Below, piece after piece: positions 17,515 through 26,504 of a DNA stretch of 64,000 nt. The translations under genes and the position numbers were made by a program. Numbering within the stretch: position 1 is the stretch's first letter; each line of letters begins with the position of its first letter. Origin of the DNA: Sphingomonas telluris (GTDB taxonomy: Bacteria; Pseudomonadota; Alphaproteobacteria; Sphingomonadales; Sphingomonadaceae); NCBI RefSeq assembly GCF_022568775.1, contig NZ_JAKZHW010000001.1:1984001-2048000 (forward strand), given 5' to 3'. Under the pieces are notes generated by a model. That model searched no databases. It worked only from the letters and a program-made list of their open reading frames with translations, and had not been told where the DNA came from.

Positions 17515-17909
17515 CCACCCGCACCGCCTCCTGCCGCTGCGGCCAGCTCAAGGCGAGCGTTACCGGGGAACCCGTCCGCGTCTCTGTGTGTCACTGCCTC
17601 AACTGCAAGAAGCGCTCCGGCAGCGCCTTTGCCGTGCAGGCGCGCTGGCCGGACGAGAACGTGACGATCGAGGGAACCTCGAAGACGCACGTGCTCGTAT
17701 CGGATAGCGGCAACCGCGCGACCTTCCATTTCTGTCCTGAGTGCGGGTCAGACGTCTATTACGAGATCAACGGCAAGTTCGACGGACAGGTCGCAATCCC
17801 GCTCGGAGCGTTCGACGACCCCTACTTCGCCTCCCCGCGATTCTCCGTGTGGGAACCGCGCAAGCACGACTGGCTCGAGATCATCGGCGACGACATCGAG
17901 CACGACTGA
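17511..17909 (+). CDS. GFA family protein (glutathione-dependent formaldehyde-activating enzyme-like)
   Basis: A 132-residue Mss4-like zinc protein. The conserved cysteines are visible: CRCGQL near residue 7, [15 protein letters not shown] near 32-46, and [12 protein letters not shown] near 77-88. The true Gfa enzyme condenses glutathione with formaldehyde, but most short family members are uncharacterised. The ATG overlaps the ruvA stop by four bases, so it has joined the ruv operon between ruvA and ruvB, which is unusual. Confidence 0.85.
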   Translation: MTTRTASCRCGQLKASVTGEPVRVSVCHCLNCKKRSGSAFAVQARWPDENVTIEGTSKTHVLVSDSGNRATFHFCPECGSDVYYEINGKFDGQVAIPLGAFDDPYFASPRFSVWEPRKHDWLEIIGDDIEHD

Positions 17910-17912
17910 GGG

Positions 17913-19034
17913 TCAGGCGCCCCAGGCGTCGCGATAGACGCGCAGGAAATTTCCGCCCATCAGCTTTTCGAGGCGGGCCTCGCTCCAGCCGCGCTTTTGC
18001 AGGTCGGCGGCGAACCGGCGATAACGGTCGACCGAGTTGTAATCTTCGACCATCGGATAGACGTCTACGCCCTCGCCCGGCGCAGCAATGCCGGCCTTGA
18101 TCCGATCAAGCGCCCACTTCCTGAGCTTCTCCTTCGCCTCCGCATCGAGACGCTGCGGCAGCGGGCCGTTGTCGGTGCCGACGCCGACATGATCCTCGCC
18201 CGCGATGTTGGCGATATGTTCGACATGGCGCAGCAGGTCCTCGCCCTTTGGATGGCTATCGAGCGTCAGGAACGGCATGAAATAGACGCCGACGACGCCG
18301 CCTTTGTCGGCGACCGCCTTGATGGTCTCGTCCGCAGTGTTGCGGGGATGGTCGGCGAGCGCACGCGCACCGGTATGGCTGATGACCAGCGGCCGCTTCG
18401 CATAGGCCGCGGCCTCGGCCATCGTCTTCGCGCCGCCGTGGCTAAGGTCGAGCAGTAGCTTTTCCGCCTCGATCCGCTCGATCGTCGCCTTGCCGAGCTT
18501 CGACAGCCCGGCATTTGCCGGCTCCAGCGAGCCATCACCCGACAGGTTGCGGTTGTTGTAGGTGAGCTGGACGGTCATCACGCCGTCCTTCTTCATCTGC
18601 GCGAGGCGATCGAGCTCCGGCCCGATCATCGACGTATCCTGCGTGCCAACGAGGACTCCAAACTTCTTCTCGCGTTTCGCCTTCAGGATATCGGCAGCGC
18701 TGCGGATCAGCAGCAGGTGATCGGGGTTGGCGTTGAGGATGTTCTGCTTGTTGGCGATGTCCTTCTGATACTCGCCCCACGTGTCGGCGAGGTTGCCCAC
18801 CGGCATGACCGTGTCGCGCACGACCGTGACGCCCGTCTCGACCATTTCCTTCCAGGCGCGGTCGCCGATGCGAAGCTGCTCTTCCGGCGAGTAGGGGTCG
18901 CCAATGCCGCCGAGCCCGTCGATGATGATCGCCCGGTCGTACCAGCCCATGCCTGCGCGCTTCTGCGCCAGCGCCGGTCCCGCCACCATCGCGGCAGCAG
19001 CGCCCGCCATCATCGTACGCCGATCGACTTGCAT
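17913..19034 (-). CDS. M19 membrane dipeptidase-like protein with degenerate metal site
   Basis: A 373-residue protein with a twin-arginine-like signal (DRRTMM, then a hydrophobic stretch ending ALAQ), so it is probably exported folded. It has the renal-dipeptidase fold features [12 protein letters not shown] and [16 protein letters not shown], plus VGVGTDNGP. The first metal motif HxD is replaced by DGLGGIGD at residues 39-46, and the bridging Glu is also absent (VLVGTQDTS near 131). I use ATG 19034, preceded by AAAGGGGG, over the TTG at 19052. It lies on the opposite strand between ruvA and ruvB. Peptidase activity is doubtful; the canonical paralogue is at 37542. Confidence 0.8.
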   Translation of the reverse strand: MQVDRRTMMAGAAAAMVAGPALAQKRAGMGWYDRAIIIDGLGGIGDPYSPEEQLRIGDRAWKEMVETGVTVVRDTVMPVGNLADTWGEYQKDIANKQNILNANPDHLLLIRSAADILKAKREKKFGVLVGTQDTSMIGPELDRLAQMKKDGVMTVQLTYNNRNLSGDGSLEPANAGLSKLGKATIERIEAEKLLLDLSHGGAKTMAEAAAYAKRPLVISHTGARALADHPRNTADETIKAVADKGGVVGVYFMPFLTLDSHPKGEDLLRHVEHIANIAGEDHVGVGTDNGPLPQRLDAEAKEKLRKWALDRIKAGIAAPGEGVDVYPMVEDYNSVDRYRRFAADLQKRGWSEARLEKLMGGNFLRVYRDAWGA

Positions 19035-19120
19035 GCTGGGCCCCCTTTGCAAACAGCGCTGACGCTAACAGCCGCCCGCCCTTGTCGCCAGCCGTGGCAT
19101 CTGCGAATCAAACCGAAGCG

Positions 19121-20164
19121 ATGGCCACCGATCCCGCCCGAATCACGACGCCCGAGCGCACGACCGAAGATGCCGACGCGGCGCTTCGCCCGAAGAGCCT
19201 GGACGAGTTCGTCGGGCAGCAGGCGGCGCGCGAGAACCTGCGCATCTTCGTCAATGCCGCGAAGAGCCGCGGCGAGGCGCTCGACCATGTGCTGTTCCAC
19301 GGGCCGCCTGGTCTGGGAAAGACGACGCTCGCCGGGATCCTCGCCCGCGAAATGGGCGTGGGATTCCGGGCAACGTCCGGCCCGGTGATTGCCAAGTCCG
19401 GCGACCTCGCCGCGCTGCTGACGAACCTGGAGGACGGCGACGTCCTGTTCATCGACGAGATCCACCGGCTCAATCCTGCGGTCGAGGAGGTGCTCTATCC
19501 GGCAATGGAAGACCGAGCGCTCGACCTGATGATTGGCGAAGGTCCGTCGGCGCGCTCGGTGCGCATCGACCTTCCCCGCTTTACCTTGGTCGGAGCGACC
19601 ACCCGGCAGGGCCTGCTGACGACGCCGCTGCGCGACCGCTTCGGAATTCCGGTCCGGCTCAACTTCTACACGGTGCAGGAACTGCAGTTGGTGGTCGGCC
19701 GTGCGGCGCGGCTGCTTGGCCTTCAGATCACGGACGACGGCACGGCCGAGATCGCTCGCCGCTCCCGAGGCACGCCGCGCATTGCGGGCCGTCTCCTCCG
19801 CCGCGTGCGCGACTTCGCCCATGCCGTCGGCGCCGATCCCATCGATGCGGCGGCGGCGGACAAGGCGCTGTCCCGGCTGGAGATCGATAATCTCGGCCTC
19901 GACGCGATGGACCGGCGCTATCTCAACATGATCGCCGATCTGTACGGCGGCGGACCCGTCGGCGTGGAGACGCTCGCGGCCGGACTCAGCGAACCGCGCG
20001 ACACGATCGAGGACGTGATCGAGCCCTACCTCATTCAGCTTGGCCTCATCGCCCGCACGGCACGAGGACGCTGCCTGAACGGCCGCGGCTGGACCCATCT
20101 TGGCCTCACTCCACCCGCCGGCGCCCAGGCTGGCCTGTTCGATTCAGGAGCCGCATCCAAGTGA
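19121..20164 (+). CDS. ruvB: Holliday junction branch migration DNA helicase RuvB
   Basis: A 347-residue AAA+ motor protein. Walker A is [13 protein letters not shown] and Walker B is [10 protein letters not shown], with sensor 1 at [19 protein letters not shown]. The arginine-finger region and the winged-helix DNA-binding domain near the C-terminus ([12 protein letters not shown]) are present. I use ATG 19121; a TTG at 19082 would add 13 residues. The gene is separated from ruvA by a GFA gene and an antisense peptidase gene, so it needs its own promoter. The stop overlaps the next start (GTGA). Confidence 0.95.
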   Translation: MATDPARITTPERTTEDADAALRPKSLDEFVGQQAARENLRIFVNAAKSRGEALDHVLFHGPPGLGKTTLAGILAREMGVGFRATSGPVIAKSGDLAALLTNLEDGDVLFIDEIHRLNPAVEEVLYPAMEDRALDLMIGEGPSARSVRIDLPRFTLVGATTRQGLLTTPLRDRFGIPVRLNFYTVQELQLVVGRAARLLGLQITDDGTAEIARRSRGTPRIAGRLLRRVRDFAHAVGADPIDAAAADKALSRLEIDNLGLDAMDRRYLNMIADLYGGGPVGVETLAAGLSEPRDTIEDVIEPYLIQLGLIARTARGRCLNGRGWTHLGLTPPAGAQAGLFDSGAASK

Positions 20165-21330
20165 TCCGCACGACATTGCTGACCTTCGCCGCGCTCGCCG
20201 CGGCCGCGCCGGCTTCGGCCCAGGCGCCTGCCCGTCCCGCGCCTGTCGATTACTCGAAGGGTACCAACTGGCTCTGCCTGCCAGGCCGGTCGGACACCTG
20301 TTCGACGCCGCTGGGAACGACGGCGCTCAATCCCAACGGCTACGGCTCGGTGGGGCAGAGCGTCCTTGCGAAGGACCCGCCGCTCGATTGCTTCTACGTC
20401 TACCCGACAGTCTCGAGCGACCAGGGCATCAATAGCGACCTCAACGTCGACAATGCCGAGCGTGGCGCGGCTCTGGTCCAGTTCGCGCGGTTCGCGAGCG
20501 TGTGCCGAACCTATGCGCCGGTCTATCGCCAGATGACGCTGGGCGCAGTCGCGGCCGCAGCCACGGGTGCGGACATCAAGGGGCCGGCGACCCTCGCCTA
20601 CAGGGACGTTGCAAACGCGTGGCGGACCTACCTTGCGAAATACAATCAGGGCCGCCCGTTCGTCCTCATCGGGCACAGTCAGGGCTCCCTGATGCTCCAG
20701 GAACTCATCAAGAATGAGATCGAGGGCAAGATGATCGCGCGGCAAATGCGGCTCGCCATCCTGCCGGGCTTCAACACCTACGTGCCGCAGGGGAAGCGCG
20801 TCGGCGGGACGTTCAAGTTCACGCCGGTGTGCGGCTCTCCGAACGAGACGGGCTGCGTGATGACCTGGGTCAGCTTCCGCGAGAAGAACGTGCCCCCCAC
20901 TGGCGCGATGTTCGGCATTGCCCCCACGCCCGGCATGACCGTCGCCTGCACGAACCCCGCTCGTCCGGGTTCGACCGCATGGGAGCCGCTCGACAGCTAC
21001 TGGAACGCACGCTGGTCGCTGCCCGTGCCGGGCGGGCCGATCCAATGGTCGACCGAAGGCGCGCCCTCGACCCCGTTCATCCGCACGGAGGGACTGGTCT
21101 CCGCTCGCTGCGTCAGCGACGGCCAGCGCGGCTACCTCTCGATCCGCACCAACCGGGTGCCGAACGACAAGCGCACGGATCGCGTCTACGGCGAAGTCGG
21201 AATGCTCGGCATGTTTATCCCCGGCTGGGGCATGCACCTTGCCGACGTGGCCGAGGCGCAGGGCGACATGATCCGCCAGGTCGAGGGGATCAGCGCTCGA
21301 TCCAGAACAACTGTTCGACAGGCACGCTGA
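20161..21330 (+). CDS. DUF3089 family alpha/beta-hydrolase-like secreted protein
   Basis: A 389-residue protein with a signal peptide ([12 protein letters not shown] near residues 10-21). The probable nucleophile elbow is [12 protein letters not shown] near residue 180. Cysteines at WLCLPG and SDTCS are typical of DUF3089. Such proteins are predicted lipases or esterases, but no substrate is known. GTG 20161 overlaps the ruvB stop, and the 3' end overlaps the opposite-strand XRE gene by 41 bases. Confidence 0.85.
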   Translation: MIRTTLLTFAALAAAAPASAQAPARPAPVDYSKGTNWLCLPGRSDTCSTPLGTTALNPNGYGSVGQSVLAKDPPLDCFYVYPTVSSDQGINSDLNVDNAERGAALVQFARFASVCRTYAPVYRQMTLGAVAAAATGADIKGPATLAYRDVANAWRTYLAKYNQGRPFVLIGHSQGSLMLQELIKNEIEGKMIARQMRLAILPGFNTYVPQGKRVGGTFKFTPVCGSPNETGCVMTWVSFREKNVPPTGAMFGIAPTPGMTVACTNPARPGSTAWEPLDSYWNARWSLPVPGGPIQWSTEGAPSTPFIRTEGLVSARCVSDGQRGYLSIRTNRVPNDKRTDRVYGEVGMLGMFIPGWGMHLADVAEAQGDMIRQVEGISARSRTTVRQAR

Positions 21331-21496
21331 GCGCTTCCGCCAGCTTCAATGCGAGCAGGGTCGAGGGGACGAAGACGCCGTTCTCGACCGTGTTGATGGT
21401 CTTGCGCGACACCAGGCAAAGATCCGCCAGCTGACCCTGGGTCAGCCCAAGCTCGGTCCTTCGATCCTTCAGCCGGTTAGCTAGGCGATCATTCAT
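21290..21496 (-). CDS. XRE-family HTH regulator (COG1476-like)
   Basis: A 68-residue, single-domain helix-turn-helix protein. The HTH reads RTELGLTQGQLADLCLVSRK, then TINTVENGVFVPS, and it ends with PVEQLFWIE. Its start overlaps the end of the upstream membrane-protein gene by eight bases, so the two are co-expressed. Small regulators of this type are often paired with a membrane protein and control it. The tandem palindromes at 21967-22000 upstream of the pair are its likely operators. Confidence 0.88.
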   Translation of the reverse strand: MNDRLANRLKDRRTELGLTQGQLADLCLVSRKTINTVENGVFVPSTLLALKLAEALSVPVEQLFWIER

Positions 21497-21878
21497 CCTC
21501 GGCGGGCTCGGCGCGGTTGAGCCAGGCGTATCGGAGCACGGCGACTAGCAGCGCGCCGTTCACCAGTCCGTAGACGGAAATGCCTGCATCAAGAGTCCAC
21601 CAGACCCGAGCGATCATCAGCCCGCAGCCGATGACGGCCAGCGCGGCGATGCCCCAGCGCGCGGCATCCCCGCTGACTTCCCGAGCCCACTCGTCGTTGA
21701 GGATCGCGCGATCCCTTTCGGACAGCCAACGCAGCGGTAATCCCAGCAGCAGCCACAGAATGGCGAGCGTGACGGCGGCCCAGGCGACCGTCGAGATCAG
21801 CTGGCTGGACTTGTCGGCATCGTGACGAAAGATCGCCATCCCCTGCTGCATGACCACCAGAGGAATGACCCAGATCAT
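21489..21878 (-). CDS. Small polytopic membrane protein paired with the XRE regulator
   Basis: A 129-residue protein with hydrophobic segments at about residues 1-15, 28-50, 73-92 and 100-117, separated by a charged loop (LSERDRAILNDEWARE). I recognise no named domain. The layout, a membrane protein followed by a COG1476-type regulator, is a recurrent bacterial pairing. Its role could be signal reception or stress response; this is inference. Confidence 0.7.
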   Translation of the reverse strand: MIWVIPLVVMQQGMAIFRHDADKSSQLISTVAWAAVTLAILWLLLGLPLRWLSERDRAILNDEWAREVSGDAARWGIAALAVIGCGLMIARVWWTLDAGISVYGLVNGALLVAVLRYAWLNRAEPAEDE

Positions 21879-21966
21879 CGTCCGCCGCTGTTCCTCGACG
21901 CTTTCAGCCGTTGGCCGATCGAAATCCGACTTCTCACGATAACTTCATACCCGTGACTCCGCACTT

Positions 21967-22000
21967 GTAACGCATAGGTTACATGTAACGTGTAGGTTAC
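21967..22000. promoter_or_regulatory. Tandem palindromic operator (two GTAAC-N6-GTTAC sites)
   Basis: GTAACGCATAGGTTAC (21967-21982) and GTAACGTGTAGGTTAC (21985-22000) are near-identical 16-base imperfect palindromes repeated with an 18-base period. Each has perfect GTAAC/GTTAC arms around six bases. They lie 89-122 bases upstream of the membrane-protein/XRE pair and 53-86 bases upstream of ybgC. Side-by-side dimer sites of this kind fit autoregulation by the small XRE protein. Confidence 0.65.
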
Positions 22001-22052
22001 AGAGTCAACGGGGCGAACTTGCGCCGCGCTCCGCGGAAGGTAAGCCAGTCCA

Positions 22053-22499
22053 ATGGACCTCGGCACTCCCTATCGCGGCGGCTTCGTCGGGCGCGAGCAC
22101 CACTTTGCGCTGACGGTCTACTTCGAGGATACCGACACCGCCGGGGTCGTCTATTACGCCAATTATCTGCGCTTCATGGAGCGCGCCCGTTCCGACATGC
22201 TGCGGGTGGTCGGCATCGACCAGCGCGAGGTGATGAACGGCGGGGGCGGCGCTTATTATGTGGCCGACGTGAACATCCGCTATCTGCGGCCCGCGCGGCT
22301 CGGCGACGACCTGCAGGTGATCAGCACCGTCGAGGCGGTTCGCGGCGTTTCGGTCGTAATTCATCAGCGAGTCATGCGAGGCGAAGAACAACTCACCGAT
22401 GCGAGGGTGACCGCGGCATTCCTTGACGATTACGGACGGCCTCAACGCCAGCCGAAGGAATGGGTCGAGCGTTTCAAGGCAATAGCGACCGGAGTGTAA
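22053..22499 (+). CDS. ybgC: Tol-Pal-associated acyl-CoA thioesterase YbgC
   Basis: A 148-residue hotdog-fold thioesterase of the 4-hydroxybenzoyl-CoA type. The motif VYFEDTDTAGVVYYANYLRFMERAR at residues 22-46 holds the catalytic Asp, and VADVNIRYLRPARLGD follows. YbgC normally heads the tol-pal operon. Here its stop overlaps the tolB ATG by one base, with no tolQ, tolR or tolA between them. Confidence 0.92.
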   Translation: MDLGTPYRGGFVGREHHFALTVYFEDTDTAGVVYYANYLRFMERARSDMLRVVGIDQREVMNGGGGAYYVADVNIRYLRPARLGDDLQVISTVEAVRGVSVVIHQRVMRGEEQLTDARVTAAFLDDYGRPQRQPKEWVERFKAIATGV

Positions 22500-23800
22500 T
22501 GCGTTTCTTTTCCGCCAGATCGATGATTGCAGCGTCGGCCTTCATGCTGGCTGCGGCGGCACAAGCGCAGTCGCCGCAGCTCGTGGTCGCCGTACCGTCG
22601 CTGCCGACGCCGAAGAATGTAAAGACCGACGGCGGCGAAACTGGCGTCCTCGGCATCCAGATCGCACAGCAGATTGCGTCCGACCTGCGCGCAAGCGGCA
22701 ACATCGTCGCGATCAATCCGGACGAGCTTCGCGTCTACACGCCGACCGAAGCGGGTGCTCCGATCTATCAGAACTGGATGAGCGCCGGCGCAGGCGCGCT
22801 GGTCCAGGGCTACGTCCAGGCCCGCGACGACGGCCGCATCACGGTCGCCTGTTACCTCTACGACCTGAAGCAGCGCCGCGAGATGGCGCGCAAGGGCTTC
22901 GCGGTCGCAGCCGAAGACTGGCGCCGCGCCGCCCATCGCTGCGCCGATGCCTTCCACAAGAGCATCACCGGCCTGCCGGGCCATTTCGACAGCCGCATTG
23001 TCTATGTCGCGGAGACTGGCAGCCGGACCTCCCCGGTGAAGCGGCTGGCGATCATCAACTGGGACGGAACGAACCATAATTACCTGACCCAAGGCGAGGT
23101 CACCGTGCTGAGTCCGCGCCTGTCCCCGGACGGTCAGCGCATCACCTACATCAGCTTCAAGGACGGCACGCCGCATATCCGCATCATGGATCTCGACGGC
23201 GGCAACGACCGTCCGCTGCTTCAGCAGGGCGCGATGAGCTTCGCACCGGCCTTCTCGCCGGACGGCGGACGCATTGCCTTCTCGCTCGCGGCGGACGGCA
23301 ATACCGACATCTATGTCGTGAACTCAAACGGCGGTCGGCCACAGCGCCTTACCACGACGCCCGGTATCGACACGGCCCCTAGCTTCTCGCCCGACGGCAA
23401 GCAGATCGTCTTCGAAAGCGATCGCGGCGGCGCGCAGCAGCTGTACATCATGGACGCCGACGGTTCGGGCCAGCGTCGGCTAAGCTTCGGCAGCGGCGGA
23501 TACGGCTCACCGACGTGGAGCCCGCGCGGCGACCTGATTGCCTTCTCCAAGTGGACAGGCTCGGCGCTGCGGATCGGCGTCATGAACGTCAACGGCAGCG
23601 GCGAGAAACTGGTCACAGACGGCTGGCAGGACGAGGGGCCGAGTTGGGCGCCCGACGGCGAGTTCCTGGTCTTCGAGCGCTCGCAGCAGGGCAGCGGCAC
23701 GGCCGGCGTCTACACGGTCGACCTGGTCGGTAGCCCGCCGACGCACCTCGCCATCCCGCAACCGGGTTCCGACCCCGACTGGTCGGGAGCTTCCGAATGA
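22499..23800 (+). CDS. tolB: Tol-Pal system beta-propeller protein TolB
   Basis: A 433-residue periplasmic protein. A signal peptide ends near AQAQS (residue about 23). An N-terminal alpha/beta domain follows (VLGIQIAQQIASDLRASGN), then a C-terminal six-bladed propeller with repeated LSPDGQRI, FSPDGGRIAF, FSPDGKQIVF and WSPRGDLIAF motifs. TolB binds Pal and TolA during cell-envelope constriction. The ATG at 22499 overlaps the ybgC stop, and the stop overlaps the start of the Pal-like gene. The TolA partner genes are not in this window. Confidence 0.93.
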   Translation: MRFFSARSMIAASAFMLAAAAQAQSPQLVVAVPSLPTPKNVKTDGGETGVLGIQIAQQIASDLRASGNIVAINPDELRVYTPTEAGAPIYQNWMSAGAGALVQGYVQARDDGRITVACYLYDLKQRREMARKGFAVAAEDWRRAAHRCADAFHKSITGLPGHFDSRIVYVAETGSRTSPVKRLAIINWDGTNHNYLTQGEVTVLSPRLSPDGQRITYISFKDGTPHIRIMDLDGGNDRPLLQQGAMSFAPAFSPDGGRIAFSLAADGNTDIYVVNSNGGRPQRLTTTPGIDTAPSFSPDGKQIVFESDRGGAQQLYIMDADGSGQRRLSFGSGGYGSPTWSPRGDLIAFSKWTGSALRIGVMNVNGSGEKLVTDGWQDEGPSWAPDGEFLVFERSQQGSGTAGVYTVDLVGSPPTHLAIPQPGSDPDWSGASE

Positions 23801-24378
23801 ACCGCGCTTTGCTTCTTATCGCCATGTTCGTAGCGGCTCCGCTGTCGGCGCAGCCAATGCCTTATCCGCAGCCGCCTTATCCGCAGCAGCAAGGGCCGTA
23901 TCCGGGCTTGCCGCCGATGCTGTCCCTGCCCGCTCTCAAGGCGGACTTCGTTGCCAAGGCGGGGTCGGACACGGTGCGCTTCGGGCGGGATTCCTATGTG
24001 CTGACGCCGCAGTCGCAAACGGTGCTGACGGCCCAGGCGCAATGGCTGCTCGCCAATCCCTACGTGAGCGTGACGATCGAAGGTCATGCCGACGGCCGCC
24101 AGACGCGCGACTATGCGCTGGCGCTCGGCGAGCGGCGCGCAGCCGCAGTTCGCAATTTCCTGATCGCCTCAGGCGTGATGCCGCAGCAAATCGAAATCGT
24201 CAGCTGGGGCAAGGAGCGGCCGGCGGTTGCTGCCGCGCACGATGCGACCTGGCTGCAGAACAGCCGCGCGGTCACCGTCTTGAAGCAGCCGCCGATGCCG
24301 CAGTTCTGGTCACCGCAGCAGCCCGGTCAGCAGTGGCCGCCGCAGCAACCGCAGCAGCAGCCACCGATCTATCGTTAA
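23797..24378 (+). CDS. pal: OmpA-domain protein in the Pal position, lacking a lipobox
   Basis: A 193-residue protein. The peptidoglycan-binding OmpA domain at about 55-165 has the usual core VTIEGHADGRQTRDYALALG and ERRAAAVRNFLIASGV. The N-terminal signal (LLLIAMFVAAPLSAQ) contains no cysteine, and I see none anywhere in the protein, so it cannot be lipidated like a normal Pal. A Pro/Gln-rich segment follows the signal and another closes the protein. It overlaps tolB by four bases (ATGA). It is either a soluble Pal variant or a paralogue. Confidence 0.8.
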   Translation: MNRALLLIAMFVAAPLSAQPMPYPQPPYPQQQGPYPGLPPMLSLPALKADFVAKAGSDTVRFGRDSYVLTPQSQTVLTAQAQWLLANPYVSVTIEGHADGRQTRDYALALGERRAAAVRNFLIASGVMPQQIEIVSWGKERPAVAAAHDATWLQNSRAVTVLKQPPMPQFWSPQQPGQQWPPQQPQQQPPIYR

Positions 24379-24674
24379 GCGGCGTAGCGCTGGTGCGAAC
24401 CGAGCCAGGACCGAGCCTGGCGCTGCGCTTCGGCAATCTCGCGGGCGGTCATCTCGATCGCGATCTCGGCACGGCACTGCTGTCCACGCGTGCAGCCATT
24501 GAGAGCGGCGAGATTGAACCACTTGTGCGCTTCGATGAGATCGACCGTCACGCCGCTGCGTCCGGTCGAATAGGTCACGCCGAGCTCGAACAAAGCATCG
24601 ACATCGCCGGCCTCGGCATCGGCGAGGCGGCTGCGAAGAAAGAACTCCGCGCTTTTCTGACTGATTGCACCCAC
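24375..24674 (-). CDS. Small Sel1-like repeat protein
   Basis: A 99-residue protein starting with GTG, preceded by GGGGGGAG. Residues 25-58 form a Sel1/TPR-like unit (ALFELGVTYSTG, then EAHKWFNLAALNG), followed by a helix with REIAEAQRQA. Such short proteins are common in sphingomonads, with unknown partners. Its TAA shares three bases with the convergent Pal-like gene (TTAA). Confidence 0.72.
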   Translation of the reverse strand: MGAISQKSAEFFLRSRLADAEAGDVDALFELGVTYSTGRSGVTVDLIEAHKWFNLAALNGCTRGQQCRAEIAIEMTAREIAEAQRQARSWLGSHQRYAA

Positions 24675-24756
24675 TTGAACTTACTCCCCCCTGGTCACGG
24701 GACGAACATCGTCGGCGGATGGCAAATAAATGGTTAACGGCGTCGTGACGCCAAGA

Positions 24757-25599
24757 TCACACCTCGACGGCGATATTGTCGATGAGCCGCGTGGTGCCGA
24801 TTTTTGCAGCGGCGATCAGCCGCATCGGGCCTACCGGCGCTTCCAGCGGTTCGAGAGTCAGCGCGTTGACGAGCGCGACGTAATCGATGGTCGAGAAGCC
24901 GGCAGCGCCGAGACTGTCCTTGGCGGAACTGAGCGCATCGGCAACCGGAACGCCTTCGCGGATATGTGTCGCCGCCTCGTTTAGCGCCCTGGGCAGGGCA
25001 AGGGCGCGCTCGCGCTCATCCGCCGAGAGGTAGGCATTTCGGGACGAGAGCGCGAGGCCGGCAGCATCCCGCACTGTCGGCACCCCGAGGATCTCCACGC
25101 CGAGCTGAAGGTCCTGCGTCATCCGCCGGATCACCGCGAGCTGCTGAAAATCCTTTTCGCCGAACAGTGCGATGTCGGGCCGGACGGCGCACAGCAGCTT
25201 CGCCACGACCGTCGCGACACCATCGAAATGTCCGGGCCTTGCTTCGCCCTCCCAGCGGTCGCTGAGCCCCTTCACGCTGACGGTCGTCGCGAAGCCCGGG
25301 GGATAGATGTCCTCGCCTCGTGGCAACCACAGAAGGTCGCACCCTGCCTCCTCCAGCATGCGCGCGTCCTGCTCCTCCTGCCGCGGATAGCGGTCGAGGT
25401 CCTCGTTTGCGCCAAACTGAAGGGGATTGACGAAGATCGTCGCAGCAACCCGATCAGCTCGCCGCTTCGCCTCTTCGATCAATGCCATGTGGCCGGGGTG
25501 AAGTGCCCCCATGGTCGGGACCAGCGCCAGGCTTTTTCCCCCTGCGCGCAACGCGATAAGTGCGGCGGGAAGCTGATCGGCCTCACGGATTGATTGCAA
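24757..25599 (-). CDS. panC: Pantothenate synthetase
   Basis: A 280-residue enzyme that joins pantoate and beta-alanine with ATP in the CoA pathway. Signatures are the HIGH-like VPTMGALHPGHMALI at residues 28-42, VNPLQFGANEDLDRYPR near 57-73, the ATP site LFGEKDFQQL near 145, and SSRNAYLS with the KMSKS-like loop near 185. Length is normal. It is divergent from mipZ. Confidence 0.95.
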   Translation of the reverse strand: MQSIREADQLPAALIALRAGGKSLALVPTMGALHPGHMALIEEAKRRADRVAATIFVNPLQFGANEDLDRYPRQEEQDARMLEEAGCDLLWLPRGEDIYPPGFATTVSVKGLSDRWEGEARPGHFDGVATVVAKLLCAVRPDIALFGEKDFQQLAVIRRMTQDLQLGVEILGVPTVRDAAGLALSSRNAYLSADERERALALPRALNEAATHIREGVPVADALSSAKDSLGAAGFSTIDYVALVNALTLEPLEAPVGPMRLIAAAKIGTTRLIDNIAVEV

Positions 25600-25680
25600 G
25601 GATTCAACCCCTTCGGTAAACCGTTAACCCGGGGCGCGGTTCTTGGAGCCGCGTGGGAAAAGTGCAAGGGGGGTGGGGAT

Positions 25681-26475
25681 ATGTCCCAGCCACATTTCAT
25701 CGTCTTCGCCAATGAGAAGGGCGGAACCGGCAAGTCGACGACTGCCGTCCACACCGCCATCGCCCTCGCCGCTACCGGCCACCGCGTCGGAGCGCTCGAT
25801 CTCGACAGCCGCCAGCGGACCATGACGCGCTATCTCGAGAACCGCGATGCGACCATGCGGCGGCTGAACGACCGCCTGCCCCAGGCGAAGTATCGCGTGT
25901 TCGAAGGCGACAGCCTTGAGGGGTTGGAGCTCGCGCTCACCGAGCTCAGCGAAGAGGTCGACGTTATCGTCATCGACACGCCCGGCCGCGACGATCCGCT
26001 CGCCCGCGCTGCGATCCTCAAGGCCGACACGCTCGTCACGCCGATGAACGACAGCTTCGTCGACCTCGACCTGATCGGGCAGGTCCACCCGGAGAATTAC
26101 AAGATCACGCGGCCGAGCTTCTATGCCGAGCTGATCTGGAACAGCCGCACCCAGCGCGCGAAGAACACCGGCAAGAGCGTCGACTGGGTCGTGCTGCGGA
26201 ACCGCCTGCAGCATATCGAGAGCCACAATTTGAAGCGCGTCGGCGCCGCGCTCGACGAGCTCGCCCGCCGCGTCGGCTTCCGCGTCATCCCGGGCCTTGG
26301 CGAACGCGTGATCTACCGTGAGCTGTTCCCCAAGGGTCTGACCCTGCTCGACATGAAGCAGATCGGCGACGTGGGCCTCGGCCACATCACGGCGCGGCAG
26401 GAATTGCGCGAGATGATCGCGGGTCTCGGAATTCCCGGGGCAGAAGAGGAACATAAGCTCGCGGCCACTGGCTAA
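25681..26475 (+). CDS. mipZ: Division plane positioning ATPase MipZ (ParA family)
   Basis: A 264-residue P-loop ATPase. Deviant Walker A is FANEKGGTGKSTTAVH at about residues 9-24, followed by the MipZ-typical LDLDSRQRTMTRYLENR and IVIDTPGRDDPLAR. In Caulobacter, MipZ forms polar gradients and inhibits FtsZ so that division occurs at mid-cell. The ATG is preceded by AAGGGGGG. The upstream in-frame start at 25594 is unlikely because it would add non-conserved residues. Confidence 0.9.
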   Translation: MSQPHFIVFANEKGGTGKSTTAVHTAIALAATGHRVGALDLDSRQRTMTRYLENRDATMRRLNDRLPQAKYRVFEGDSLEGLELALTELSEEVDVIVIDTPGRDDPLARAAILKADTLVTPMNDSFVDLDLIGQVHPENYKITRPSFYAELIWNSRTQRAKNTGKSVDWVVLRNRLQHIESHNLKRVGAALDELARRVGFRVIPGLGERVIYRELFPKGLTLLDMKQIGDVGLGHITARQELREMIAGLGIPGAEEEHKLAATG

Positions 26476-26504
26476 AGCCAAAGCCCGCCGCTATCGGCGG
26501 CGCC

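Noticed and set aside
24280..24375. Pro/Gln-rich repeats at the end of the Pal-like gene as a DNA repeat element
   Set aside because: The repeats are short CAGCAGCCG-type codons in frame, best explained as low-complexity protein sequence.
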